Shown here: piece after piece, positions 43,546-54,779 of the stretch
Layout: every line of letters begins with the position of its first letter
How positions within the stretch are numbered: position 1 is the stretch's first letter
DNA from: Branchinecta lynchi
Taxonomy: Eukaryota; Arthropoda; Branchiopoda; Anostraca; Branchinectidae
Direction: 5' to 3'
NCBI GenBank assembly: GCA_023053575.1
Contig: JAKZAP010000017.1
Coordinates: 6,827,501-6,891,500 of the forward strand
Length of the DNA stretch: 64,000 bases
The notes under the pieces: generated by a model
Told to the model about the DNA's origin: nothing
Databases searched by the model: none
What the model saw: only the letters and a program-made list of their open reading frames with translations
Translations under genes and position numbers: made by a program

Positions 43546-46341
43546 CTAAAAAAGAGATTCTTGTTAATTAAATTTCGCATTGCCAAAATTCTTCTTGACC
43601 AGAAATATCTGTTTTATGAGTAATTCCGCCTAATCTCTCGGACTTCTGTTGTTGATAAACGGCTACAACATGTTCGTTCTTAGGTGTCACTGTTCTCACA
43701 CATGGTCAGCGCTATTAATTTAATCGTCTTTCCCACTGTTTTTACAAATATTCGCCTGGGACGGAAAGCGCAAAAGCTTTCACCCAGAAATTCGCAAATT
43801 CCTATAATCCATAACAGAGACACTCTAAACTAATTCTTTCAACACAACGTGGCAACCCTGCTGCGAACTAGAGAGAGTTAAAGTGCGAACACACCATCAA
43901 GGTTGGGAGCTCCCGGACTGGAATTCCTGCCCGGATTTTCGGCACAATCATCACTTCCACATGGAAAAGTTGAAATTAGCTTGGAATAAGAAGACACGTG
44001 ATAGTGCAATCTCGCTGGCTCGGGAATCGTTGTAAACATAAATATAAAAGAGTAATTCTCAGGTCACTTGCGCTTTAAAGTCTAACTAAAAACGCAGCTT
44101 ATTTTTACATCTGATATTTGAAGGCACTGAATCATTTGGCCCATCTAAGGGATTTTGCATTTTTTTTGCCATCCGAGGCTCTAGTAACCGTTCAAAATGT
44201 GCGCTGTTGCACGACTACCGAAAATTCACCAGGACGCGGAGATTTTGAACTTCAAAACAAGCCTGCATTTGCAGAATTAAAGCCGATTAGTGCCGACTTA
44301 CTGTTCCGCAATGGATTACCTTTGTAGTTGGTAAATATTTCAAGCATAGAGAGCCAGGGGCATAGGTACAGGCCCGTATCCAGGAATTTATTTCGGGGGG
44401 GGGGGGGGGGATTTTGCCTTTCGGGGGGGGGGGGGGTTATTGCCTGCTGGTCGGACAAAAAAGTACAAGAAACACATAGATCAGAGGGAAAAGCCAATAA
44501 AAATCGTTATTTTTTATGTTTTTTGGTTGGGGGTTGACCCCCCCCCCCCCCCTGGATACGGCCTTGCATAGGTACCACAAATCCAAAAGATTAAGTTTAT
44601 TCGATGGAACCCATTGTCTGTGGCGGACAAATGGAGTACGCTAGCACGTTTTTCTCGGGCTTACGTGATCTGTAACGCCTCACTGTCGGGTCTTAACCCT
44701 ATACTGTTAACTATAATACGTGATGTGTAACTAGACTGTCGGGTTAGGTTCTACTTCCAGAAGATAGTGGAATTTTACTACGCACTGGATACGAAAGGAG
44801 AAAACTAACAAATTATTTAATTTATTTCGTGTCTGTGTATTTCGTAAATATTGTATTCCTGTTCTAGCTTTAAGCTATTTCGAAAATAAACTTGATAGAT
44901 TGATTGAAAAAAAAAGAAATAGTGCAGCACAAAGAAAAGGAAAAAAACACTTAGCTTTCAGTACCCAGGTAAACGCGTAAGATTAATAACCCAGCAGAGA
45001 AAAAAGAAGAAAAAGGTTCTAATCGGGCCTAAATTTTCAACGGGCAAAAAGTGTGCAGTAACTGATGATACAACTATTGTACAAATAAGTATCCAGGGGC
45101 TTTTCTGTCATAGATCCCTCCGGTTTTAATCGTCGAACAGATAAGACTGGAGCTTAAAGGAGAATTTGTTTTTGAAAGGCTAAGAGCTTGTTCCACTCTA
45201 CTTACCGTAGTTACTATTCATGACGTCACGGAGGCTGGGTTTTTGGCGTCAAGTCTGGAGCGCGTTTTTTCTATTTCGCCAGAATATAGGGCCACGGGCT
45301 AATCGCGAGGCTAATCGGGCCAATCACGTCGCAGAGATCGTAGTTACCACACTTACTACGCGCTCAACCATGGTAAGCAAATAATATAATAATAATAATA
45401 ATAATTTAATAATAATAATAATAATTTAATCATAATAATATAATATAATTGAAATAATAAGGCTTTCGCTTTAGAAATAGTTACTATTAGATACCGTTTC
45501 GAGATGGTTGGAACGGTAAGCGTGGTAACTTTTCACGAGGTTGGAACGAAAACAGAGAAGGGTGGAACAAGCTCTAAGTGACATTAGAGAAAGAAAAGAT
45601 CAATAAGGTCAAAGATTGGAGGGGGGGGGGCTTGCAGCCAAAGTAAGAGAACGAAGAAGAGGAGGGAAAACTGCTGTACCGAAAAAGATAAAAACAACAG
45701 GTGTTAACCAATGATCAATACACTTCCGCTGTTGAAGTGTTGTCTTGTGTGTTGTAGCCAAGGTCGTATCCAGGGGGGGGTAGGGGGTTGAAGCCCCCCC
45801 CCCCACCGAAACATACAAAACTAATGATTTGTATAGCCTTTTCCCTCTGATCTATGTGTTTTTTTTTACTTTTTTGTCCGACCAGCAGGAACCCCCCCCC
45901 CCCCGAAATAAATTCCTGGATACGGGCCTGGTTGTAGCCCTACTGCATTAGACCCCAAGCGGTCTACTCTCCAATAAATGAAAGAAAAAATAAATAGGAA
46001 TGTGCATGTGCTCTTACCTGCGCAAGTTCAGCAGGTGAATCAAATCCAAAATCAAAATCGTCCGAATCGGTAGCGTATTGAAAGCTCTTTCCAAGTGTGT
46101 CGGTGTTCGCCAAGTAATTCTCCATTATCACTGCCTTCTCGAACTTCAGCATGTTCGCCATCGGCTCGCCCCCGCGCTTCGGCAGGCGTGTGATCACAAC
46201 TTCCGAATTTCCTTTCCGGTCGCACCGGATTTCTGTATCAGCGCCGGATTCCGGTCCGTATAAGTCTTCAGCAACACTTCGGCAATTGAGCCCGAGGAAG
46301 GCGTAGAGTTTACTGCAGTTCTGAGCCGGAGAATCGCTCAT
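42079..46341 (-). CDS. PPP1R3: PPP1R3-family glycogen-targeting subunit of protein phosphatase 1 (two coding exons)
   Basis: Joining 46341-46018 to 43545-42079 gives 596 codons plus a stop. The protein should tether PP1 to glycogen so that glycogen synthase and phosphorylase are dephosphorylated. Seen: an RVxF-type PP1 docking motif KIVRFADVMGLDLADVR near residues 388-404, the usual hallmark just before the glycogen-binding part; a C-terminal CBM21 carbohydrate-binding domain at about 467-566, with the blocks LLNISFYKSVAVRYTTNEW and FWDNNCNFNYSF; and a long acidic, serine-rich N-terminal half with RRSSSLRTGKTPPGTPGRKK before the docking motif, likely phosphorylated. The start at 46341 has an in-frame stop a few codons upstream. 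Which vertebrate paralogue (R3A-R3G) it matches cannot be told; invertebrates usually have few. Exon 2 is certain. Exon 1 rests on an in-frame CAG/GTAAGA donor and TTTTTTAG acceptor. Confidence 0.9.
43881..43979. repeat. Half copy of the TAGTGCGAACACAC palindrome
   Basis: AGTGCGAACACACCATCAAGG through CACTTCCACATGGAAAAGTT matches the left arm of 7835-8028. The second arm is absent. In the PPP1R3 intron. Confidence 0.75.
44369..44566 (+). mobile_element. hAT-like poly-G MITE, copy 2, in PPP1R3 intron
   Basis: Ends CAGGCCCGTATCCAGG and CCTGGATACGGCCTTG are inverted repeats. Flanking duplication CATAGGTA at 44361-44368 and 44567-44574. Homopolymer G runs lie inside the left end and a C run inside the right end. 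Confidence 0.93.
45184..45574. mobile_element. GAGCGTGTTCC MITE, copy 4 with AAT microsatellite (duplication TAA)
   Basis: Ends GAGCTTGTTCCACTC and GGTGGAACAAGCTC, flanked by TAA at 45181-45183 and 45575-45577. An (AAT)n tract at about 45385-45450 has grown inside it. In the PPP1R3 intron. Confidence 0.88.
45759..45930 (-). mobile_element. hAT-like poly-G MITE, copy 3, in PPP1R3 intron
   Basis: Opposite orientation to copy 2: CAAGGTCGTATCCAGG on the left and CCTGGATACGGGCCTG on the right. Flanking duplication GTTGTAGC at 45751-45758 and 45931-45938. Confidence 0.93.
46018..46341 (-). CDS. PPP1R3: PPP1R3 coding exon 1
   Basis: 108 codons starting MSDSPAQNCSKLYAFLG and ending FDSPAELAQ at a CAG/GTAAGAG donor (46018/46017), phase 0. 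The C-terminal part is acidic (ATDSDDFDFGFDSP) and continues smoothly into the acidic start of exon 2 (EDSEPDCEQ). No known domain is seen in it. Its assignment is inferred from frame, splice sites and composition. Confidence 0.72.
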
Positions 46342-46452
46342 TCCTAAGACTCCGGATCACGGGATGACCGACTGGACATGGAGACAGTTCTGCCAGAATC
46401 TGGAAATACAAATTCTAAGTTTGTTAAAAAAAAAAAAAAAAGTGACATATTG

Positions 46453-47340
46453 GGAAGAAGTTCTTCGGTGGCAACGGCAAACTCACGTGGATGATTACGA
46501 ATGCCCGTGGGAATGCAGAGTCCAGAATTCGCAACCGGACGCGCGAAATTCGCCAGCTGGATCCGGAACTCGGGGTGGAAAATCAGGCAAAAGAGCGCTT
46601 TGCTACCGAAGTTACAGAAAATTCGTGTTGGTGGTTCTGAAAGAAATACCAGGTGGTAATGTGGTATTTCGGAACTATAACATCTGGAATCGCAAAAAGC
46701 TATAGGCTGCCGAAATTTCGGTACAAAATCCGAAGATAGAGCATTGCGCTGCCGTAGTTGAGAGTCAAAGAAATGCATGTGAGAAAGATGAACTTCTTTG
46801 GTGGTAACCGTGGTACCGGCAAAGTCACGTTGTTAACAAATAAATGTCAAGCGGTAAAGCACAGTAATATTGCTAGAGCCCCGCTAAAAAACTGGATCCG
46901 AAAATTCGATCGCAAAATGCGGCGAAAGATCATTGCCCAAAGAAGTTGAGAGATAAGGAAATTTACGACGTTATGACAGAGAACTCCAGGATTAAGAACT
47001 TCTTCGGTAGTAACAGCAAACTCACGTAGGCAATTAAGAAAGAAATGGCAGACGGTAAAGTAGATTCCGTAATTCGTATTTGTACGCGCAAAAAGCCGAG
47101 TACAAAATGTGGCGAAAGATCATTGCCTAGAGACAAGAAACTCATGACCTGATGACAAAGAAATCAGAGACTGGAATGAACGATTGACTCCTTTGGTAGG
47201 GTAGCAACGGCAAACTGACGTAGACAGGAGAAATAGTGGGCTGTATGGTAGATGACGGAATTCGTACTTGCAAAAGCTGGATTCGAAATTCAAGTGCAAC
47301 ACGAGGTGCAACATTGCGAAAGAATAGGAAGAAGAATAAT
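46453..47340. repeat. Diverged tandem array immediately upstream of PPP1R3
   Basis: At least four imperfect units, each starting near TTCTTCGGTGGCAACGGCAA (about 46461, 46794, 47000, 47189; spacing 333, 206 and 189 bp). Later landmarks are shared, such as CGAAAGATCATTGCC at about 46924 and 47112 and GAATTCG in the middle of units. The first unit begins about 120 bp upstream of the PPP1R3 start. No coding frame is kept across units. Confidence 0.7.
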
Positions 47341-47647
47341 GAAAGTTCATGACTTCAGGACGAAGAATTACATTTCCTTGCTGAAGCTTCAGGTAAGGGA
47401 GAAATAAGGTAAAGAGATAGGTGGGAAATGATGTTAGGACTGAAGGAACGATGGATTAAAAATAAAAACAAAGACAAACTTTATACGAACTGAGAAATTA
47501 AGCAAAAATTGTGATATACAAATTTCAGGAGTTGGTCCGGGTTTTGTGAAGCAGATATAGAATACGCCAGAATGAGCGTCACAGAGAGGCCAGCACTAGC
47601 CACAAAGCTGCCAGGTTCTTAGCGGTCCCTTTTTGTGATACTATATA

Positions 47648-47803
47648 CACTGTAAAAAGTTCTCCGAATAAGGATGCAGTATTTGCTACTGGGATTAATC
47701 TTATCTCTATTGGGATAAGATTAATCCGAATTAGGTGTAATCTTATCTCAATAAAGATAAGATTAATCCCAGTAGCAACTACTGCAAGTTTTTTTTTACA
47801 GTA
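47648..47803. mobile_element. CACTGTAAAAAG MITE with GATAAG/TAATCC palindromes, copy 1
   Basis: Inverted ends CACTGTAAAAAG and TTTTTTTTACAGTA, with TA on each side. The interior alternates GGATTAATCTTATC and GATAAGATTAATCC in both orientations. TA duplication and the CACTG end fit a Tc1/mariner-type MITE. Confidence 0.85.
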
Positions 47804-47829
47804 TATGACTAAGTCCGAAACACACGCCA

Positions 47830-49280
47830 GTGAACCTCGGGAAGAACGAGAAATGTCACCCGAACGAATCCTTAAAACTGAATCAGATCCTGTGTAAATA
47901 GTTTTTTGCCGCGTAATATCTTTTCCGTTCTTCCTGTAAAATATGATTTGGCAACGAGACTACGGTTCCACTTTCCCTCGGTGACGCCAACCGTCCTAAC
48001 ATCTAATATTTTAAATTATTTTTTGTTCAATGGCCGACCTATATATTTAGCGTCACCTACACTTTCCTCCATATCTACGTTTAGTTTTTGATATTCTTTC
48101 TTATTTCCTCTTTTGCCCTTATTTCTCATTTTACCATTTTCATCACATCTTTAAACGTTAGAATTTTCTTACTCTTCCCCTCCTTAATATCTCCTTTCCT
48201 TAACATTTTCTTTCATTAAAACTTCTTATTAATAAGAATATTATCCCCCGTTCATTTTTTGCAACCAAACCAAAAAGGGGGTTTTGTCCTGGAGACAATA
48301 ACAACACAAATAACACAAGGCTCTTAAGTGAGCCAGGCTTCACCTTCCAGATTCTTCTTTCCGATTCCAGACATACTTTTTCGTCGAGCTGGGTCTCGAA
48401 GATAAAGCTCAGAAACATCTTGAAATCCGGGGTATGGAACACCCTCCGGGATCTGAAAGTGTCATAGAGGCAACACATTCATGAGACACGAAATATATAT
48501 GAAATGTATTCATGAGACACGAGAAAAAGGAAGAGTGATTGACAGTTCTGATTCGGAGGCAAAAAAGCACACCTCTTACTAGAAATGATCTTTGCCTCTG
48601 ACATGGATCAGAAAAAAAGCTCTCCAAAAATACTATTACTTTCCACCTGAAATTAGCGATGTTCTTATTAGCGCTTGTCGACAGTATCCAGCCTTCCTGC
48701 TCTCCGACGCGGTGGGTGGGAGCAAAACGCTTGAAAACTGAACGCACCGTGGTTAAAAGTTGGAAAACTAAGCAAATAAAAGAAGTAAAAAACAGAAGAT
48801 TCTCATATCCTTATGCTTGAAAGAGTTGGGAGCGGACATCGAAGACTCCAGCAAACTTTGCTTTGTTTGTCGGTCAAAACTCGGCATGGCCGAAAAAGTG
48901 CTAAAATTCGTGGGCACAAAACGAAACAATGCAGAAAGGTGGGGATTTTAGAAGCTTGTAATTCGACAAGGGAGCTAGGTATATTATAAAGGCATAATAA
49001 GCAAGACATCTAAGGGATAGTTTGAAGAATAGCCAAATTAGCTATCCTCATTGTCATGAAAAGCCGGAAGGGTTGGCTTTATTGTGCGCAAGTGCCAAAT
49101 GTCTGGAAGCCTGGCTTTTAGAGGGTGCAATAACAACAAGAGCAAAGAAGTCAAATTATTAATAAGGTGATTTGACTTTGTTTGCGCTCATGACTGTTCA
49201 TAAATATATGCTAGGTCCGAATGTCGTCATATTATTAAGTGTCACACAAAGATAGGCAATGTCCGAAATAGCATACTTTT
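47830..49280. other. No gene seen
   Basis: Pyrimidine-rich sequence (48040-48220), the inverted repeat block at 48320-48480, and unrecognised short frames. Confidence 0.5.
48320..48480 (-). repeat. Inverted copy of the CCAGATTCCCAGAAG repeat
   Basis: Shares GGCTTCACCTTCCAGATTC, TTTTCGTCGAGCTGGGTCT and the TCCGGGGTATGGAACACCC block with 35.2-35.7 kb, in part in opposite orientation. Confidence 0.55.
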
Positions 49281-49289
49281 ACCAAAGGG

Positions 49290-49720
49290 TGGCTGTACTC
49301 CCAGGTAGTTGTACAGTAGGCTAAGTGCCCAGCCGAGACTCACGAGAGGATGCACAGTGTTGCCCATCAAGGGAGCAACCCCTAATGTACCACTTGTTAG
49401 ACAAACAGCGCGAAGCAAGAATGACCCGAGACATAAGCTTCTTCCCCCTCCAACAAGAACTTCAGAAAGATGCCTAAAATCCTTCGTCCCATATTCGTTA
49501 GTCTGTGTTCAGTAGTGTGTTTTTCAAGGTGTTTTTAAACTATATGAAAAGCCACTCATCACACTCCCAGGCGAGGGCGGAATACCAGTAGATCTGCACC
49601 TGCGCTATGCGAGCCTTAACCGGTTTGAATGCGAATATTTTCTTTTTTTATGTTGTAATATGTGTGTTTTACTCGTACTCCGCTGTTATCCAAAAAGTGG
49701 GTTTGAAATAAATAAAAAAA
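49290..49720 (+). pseudogene. LINE C-terminal fragment and 3' UTR
   Basis: LVRQTARSKNDPRHKLLPPP and SERCLKSFVPYSL resemble the last residues of a LINE ORF before its stop. The region then becomes A/T-rich and ends in an A-rich tail near 49720. Confidence 0.5.
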
Positions 49721-50567
49721 AATATAAATAAACATTTTATTTGTACTGATTTCTATGTTCGTTTAATATTCTCTGTTTGTTGATTTGTGTCTAATTCGCA
49801 TTGTTCGAGTGTTTTTTGTTCTGTTTCTACCTATGTTAGCCTGGTGAGTTCGAATAAAACTTATTCTCATTCTAAACTAAAATATTTTACTACCTGTGAT
49901 CGTGTATTTAACAGGAGGCTGACCCCCAAACTATCTCCCGTCGGTATTTCACTGAGTAAACTATACTTTGCTTCGCTCGCCTTCGCTCACTCCTCTCTCT
50001 TTCCGTACACTGGGAAAGTTCAGGCGAGTTTCCTCGCATATCGAGCTGATCACGCTCCCTTTGGGCCCCCTGGCAGATGTAAATAACAACAAATGTGTGT
50101 ACTATAGCATAGCAACTGCTAGGGATTATAGGACTAAATATGTGTCATGTACACCGGCCCTATGATCGAGATTACATCTCGCTGGGGGAGTCCCCTGAAA
50201 GTATTCGAAAGTACAAAACCTGAAGTTTATTAGAGTTGATTTTACACACGTTCATTTCCCAGCTTGAGCCTGTTGCGGACCCTTGCCAAGAGGGGCCGAA
50301 ATATAACTCTAACAAAATTTAGCTGACGTACCTTTTTTGTATTATCCGCAGTCAGCTTGAGCTGAAGGAATATGTATCCCCTAAATTAAATAGTAAGGTG
50401 CAACGCTTTTGTTAAAAAACTTAAAATATGTTGAGGGTGGGTTGGTATCGCTTCCCGGTTTCCTGAAATCTACGAACCCCAACTTCTTCGCAGAAGTATG
50501 TAAATGTGTTATTAAAGCGTTTAGACTCAAGGAAAGAAAGTTTAGCCTAATTTTTTTTAGCAGACTA

Positions 50568-50663
50568 CACTGTAAAAAGTTTCTCCGAATTAGAGATAAT
50601 CTTATCTCAATAAAGATAAGATTAATCCCAGTAGCAAATACTGCAACATTTTTTTTTACAGTG
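50568..50663. mobile_element. CACTGTAAAAAG MITE, copy 2 (96 bp, internally deleted)
   Basis: Ends CACTGTAAAAAGTTTCTCC and TTTTTTTTACAGTG, flanked by TA on both sides. Only one GATAAGATTAATCC block on each strand remains. Confidence 0.85.
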
Positions 50664-50711
50664 TAGCTCTAGAGGTGTAGTAGTTTATTTGTAAAGTGAA
50701 ACATGCATTTA

Positions 50712-51016
50712 GAGCGTGTTCCACCCTCGTAACAATAGTTACTATTAGTTACTATTTCCGTTCCATCCTCACGAAAAGTTACTACGCTGACCGTTCCAAC
50801 CTTGTCGGAATAGTAACTAATAGTTACTATTTGCTTACCATGCTCGGGAGCGTGGTAAGCGTAGTAACTACGCATCTCTGGAACGTGATTGGTCGGATTC
50901 GCCCCTGGCGTGAGATCCTGCTGGAAAATAGAAAAATCGTTCCAGCCTTGACGGCAAAAAGCCAGAATTCGTGACGTCATGCGTAGTAACTACGGTAAGT
51001 AGGATGGAACACGCTC
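50712..51016. mobile_element. GAGCGTGTTCC MITE, copy 5 (305 bp, duplication TTA)
   Basis: Ends GAGCGTGTTCCACCC and GGATGGAACACGCTC, flanked by TTA at 50709-50711 and 51017-51019. Confidence 0.93.
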
Positions 51017-51699
51017 TTAATAGCTATACTTCAATCCTTTTCAAGCTCAAGCTAGAAAAAGATAAAGCCTTGTTCTAAGAAACCAAAATTTCATTCTCGC
51101 TGAGCCTGGAATGGATCCTTGCCTAGAAGGGCCGAAATATCGCTCGAATAAATGTAGCACCATCAAATAGCTTCCATGAAATATTTGTCTTATTCTTTAT
51201 ATCCATATAGTTACTATGATATGATATGATCTAGAATTCTTACCTGCCAAAACTATACAAATACAATAGTGGCCAGAGTATGAAAAAAAAAAGGCAACAA
51301 AACACAGTGTACAGTGTAAAACGAATATATACAACGGATTATATACACTCAACATTCAACTATTATTTAAATTTCCAATTTAAGACCTTCTTTGTAGTCA
51401 CCCAAGGGTGACAAGAGTCTGGAACTTATTTAGAAAATCAACTCCCGTAGGAACAGCAAATCAAATCTTATCAGACCAAATCTTTGAATCACATATTGGT
51501 TAATTTGACATTATTATCTAGTTAGTCAGCTGTGCCTAGGGCCCCATCATCGGAATGGGCCCCGGCAATGTAAGGGTCGAAGTGGTAAATATAAAATTAC
51601 GATATACAAAAAAATATATTAAATATAAACGGGAAGTTTGTTTTTGCCAAATCGACAAAAAGAGGGTCCCGATTCTATTAATTTCCTCGTGGCCCTGGA

Positions 51700-51882
51700 C
51701 AAGGCCGTATCCAAGAGGGGGGGGGGGTTGAGGGTGTAGTGGGTTCGACCCCCCCCCCCCCCGCCAAAACCCACAAAAGTAATTGTTTTTTGTAGGCTTT
51801 CAAATCTGATCTATGTCTTTTTTTGGACCGGCGGGCAACCCCTCCCCCCCCCCCAAAAAAAAAATTCCTGGATACGGGCCTG
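51700..51882 (-). mobile_element. hAT-like poly-G MITE, copy 4
   Basis: CAAGGCCGTATCC on the left, GGATACGGGCCTG on the right. Flanking duplication GCCCTGGA at 51692-51699 and 51883-51890. Same poly-G/poly-C layout. Confidence 0.93.
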
Positions 51883-52127
51883 GCCCTGGATCTCTATGTC
51901 CAGGCTTGCAGTTGGGTCCGACCCTGGTACTACGAAATCCGTAATCGACCACCACCAATGGAGAGAATTTCACGACCCCTCAATAGGCATGCGCGAGACA
52001 CATGACCAAGTTGTAAAACCATTTCTGAGTGAGGGCTGTGTCCGACTGTCCTCTCCCTTTCAAAACCGGTCATTCGAGTCCGGAAACGCGATTTTTTTTT
52101 TTACCTGAAACACCATCACAAGGAGTA

Positions 52128-52250
52128 CACTGGTAAAAGTTTCTCGAGTAAGGATTAAAGTTAAATGCAGTATTTTCTACTGGGATTAATCTCATCTCTA
52201 CTGGAATAATAATCAGAATTATAAATAATCTTATCTCAGTAGAGACAGTG
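52128..52250. mobile_element. CACTGTAAAAAG MITE, copy 3 (diverged)
   Basis: Begins CACTGGTAAAAGTTTCTC after TA, carries GGGATTAATCTCATCTC, and ends near GAGACAGTG. The right flank is not clean, so this copy is decayed. Confidence 0.6.
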
Positions 52251-52661
52251 ATTTTTGTCCAAACCGTGTTTTCAGATAAGATCGTGTCATTGGAAAAGTC
52301 AGATATGTTCAACATTTCCGAATACAGTTGAACATGAAACATATTTTTGGCATCCCAAGTATTGCGGCTCGTTTGTTCTGAAACCAAGGATAAATAAAAA
52401 AAATTTCCATTTATAGTAAATATAAATGGACATTTTTTGGCATGTTTCTAACACAATTTAACCTTAGAGTTTTAACTGAACAAGCAGCTTATTTTTACAT
52501 CTGATAAATTAATAATCCGAACCATAAAGTAAGTAACCTAAACAAAAATGCTTCGATCAACCCTTTTAGCCTTAAAGGAATTAAATTGGAAGCAACCGTA
52601 ACATTCGCAATGTCTACCAATGTCCTCAATGGGCCAGGTCGCGAGTTCTGACAATGACTCG

Positions 52662-53005
52662 CAGAAGCGTTACGACTGGGGGGGGGGGACGCCCCCCCCC
52701 CCAAAGCTCTCGGCCAGTCGGTAAAAAATAACGAGTCGGCGCGAAGAGCCGCGATCTATCGTCAAAATAGTTGATTTTTTTCAAGAAAACAGCCGGTTTT
52801 TTTGAAAATTGGTCGATTATTCGTCAAAATAGTCGATTTTTCTGAAAATCAGGTGATTTTTTCTGAAATTAAGATGATTTTTTTCAAAAATTTCATTTTT
52901 GTTGTTGAAAATAGTCGTTTTTTCTGCAGAAAATGTCGGTAAAATTACAAGCCAGTCGGTAAACGCCTCGTCCCCCCCCAAACATTTTGGCTAGTAACGC
53001 CTCTG
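52662..53005. mobile_element. Second hAT-like MITE family, copy 1
   Basis: Inverted ends CAGAAGCGTTACGA and TAGTAACGCCTCTG, with flanking duplication ATGACTCG at 52654-52661 and 53006-53013. The inside holds GCCAGTCGGTAAAAAATAAC, GAGTCGGCGCGAAG and a run of short repeats built on TCGATTTTT. No coding capacity. Confidence 0.9.
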
Positions 53006-53728
53006 ATGACTCGGCACAATCACGAGATCACCTAGTGCCGTGATTTGGAAACATCCCACCTGGGCAAGCTTAAAATAAATATATAAATACTTGGCAGTGT
53101 CGACTATCGAATTCTTCAGCATTTTGTATTCAGATTTTCTACAATTTCCACTTAAATTATCAGCAAGCTTTCAAGAAGTTAACCCCTATGTAACTGGCCA
53201 TGGAGTTTTGTAGGGGTCGAAACTTAATTTGTTCGTTTGAATTAAATTTAATGAAATATCACCAAACTTTTAAGAAGTAAATTTAACCTACGGTACTGAA
53301 AAATAGAGCGAATTTTATTTCCTTATTTTTTTACTAAGGTGTATCTGGATTTTGCAGAATAAGAACGTAGAGTGTTCACGATAGTCGTTGCTACCAATTA
53401 GGGTTTCTCTCCCATTTCCCTCTATATCAGACAACTTCTTTAAAATGATCAAAATTATATCTTACCATTTTCAAATCCGATACCTAGCACACACCGAGAA
53501 AGATACAAGAGTCACGCCCAAAACAAATCATCTACTAAAATCAAAAAACAAATGTACACCTTTCTTCATGATTGGGCTAGGAGCAAGGTTACTCGGTCTG
53601 CGGTTGCCACACTCTTACCGGGTGTAATCAGTTTTCAAATATTTCAAAGCATCCATCATTTTCGTTACTATATACTTGCCAACTATGTTATATTATGAAG
53701 CACTATAATCGGGTTACAAGATCCCCTG

Positions 53729-53900
53729 CACTGTAAAAAGTTTCTCCGAGAAAGGATTAAAGTTAATGCAGTATTTGCTACTGCTATAAATCTTATCTCT
53801 ACTGGGATAAGATTAATCCGAATTAGAAATAATCTTATCTTTAGTATAGACAATATTAATCCCAGTAGCAAATACTGCAAGGTTTTTTTTTTTTATAGTG
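53729..53900. mobile_element. CACTGTAAAAAG MITE, copy 4
   Basis: Begins CACTGTAAAAAGTTTCTCC, ends TTTTATAGTG. The flanks are TG on both sides rather than TA. Interior TTATCTCTACTGGGATAAG and matching inverted blocks. Confidence 0.8.
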
Positions 53901-53912
53901 TGCATCATATTA

Positions 53913-54121
53913 CACTGTACAAAAAAGTCTTGCAGTATTTGCTACTGGGATTAATCTTATCTCTAAAAAGATAATCTTAATTCTAATTGGATTAATCTTA
54001 TCTTTAAAAGGATAATTTATTTCTAATTCGGATTAATCTTATCTCAGTCGTGACAAGATTAATCCAAGTAGCAAATACTCCAGTTAACTTTAATCCTTAC
54101 TCGGAGAAACTTTTTACAGTG
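53913..54121. mobile_element. CACTGTAAAAAG MITE, copy 5 (209 bp)
   Basis: Begins CACTGTACAAAAAAG, ends CTTTTTACAGTG, flanked by TA (53911-53912 and 54122-54123). Just 12 bp from copy 4, so two copies stand head to tail. Confidence 0.85.
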
Positions 54122-54779
54122 TAGTCCCTGATCGAAGCGGATCCTGTGCTTAGGAAATACAATTTCTACAACTGGTGCACCTCAGTTGTCCAAACCGCGA
54201 CCGTTGCTCAGGTCTCAAGCTTTTACAAAGAAAAAACGTAAACACAGTAATAATAATTAAATTAAATAAAAAATAACCGAAAGAAAAATACAGCTGAGAT
54301 ATAGGCTATGCAGTTTGAGCAGTTCTTTAAAGTTCAATCGAAAAGTACTGAGATGGGACAATCTAGTTACCCATCATTTATTGACTTAAAGAGGCTTGAA
54401 GACTCGATGAAAATACGTTACTTCGTTGCTCCGCTATTCACGAATAACCGATTTTAACCTAATGGAATTTCCCTGTCGCATTTGCCATCGGATTTGCTGT
54501 ACTTCTATCCTCTATATGCGCTTGTACCTATGTTTAATGCTTGACGAAAACGATTAAAAAAAAAAAGTCGTCACGCACGTGACCACTAAAAAGCCGCGTT
54601 TGTATTGAGATTCAAATTTTCTACGTCTTTGTATAATCTTGCGTTGTGAGGACGGCCGTAGATATTCTGAACGTCATGTTAGACCAAATAGTGAAAAATA
54701 AACTATCCATTAACGCAATCCAAAAAATGCAGTTTAGTCATCCAAATGGCACAGATATAAGTTGGCTTTCCAGTCAAAA

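Noticed and set aside
46344..46778. 144-codon open frame upstream of PPP1R3 on the same strand
   Set aside because: Covers the first unit of a diverged tandem array and an A/T homopolymer, with no family-like content; likely chance.
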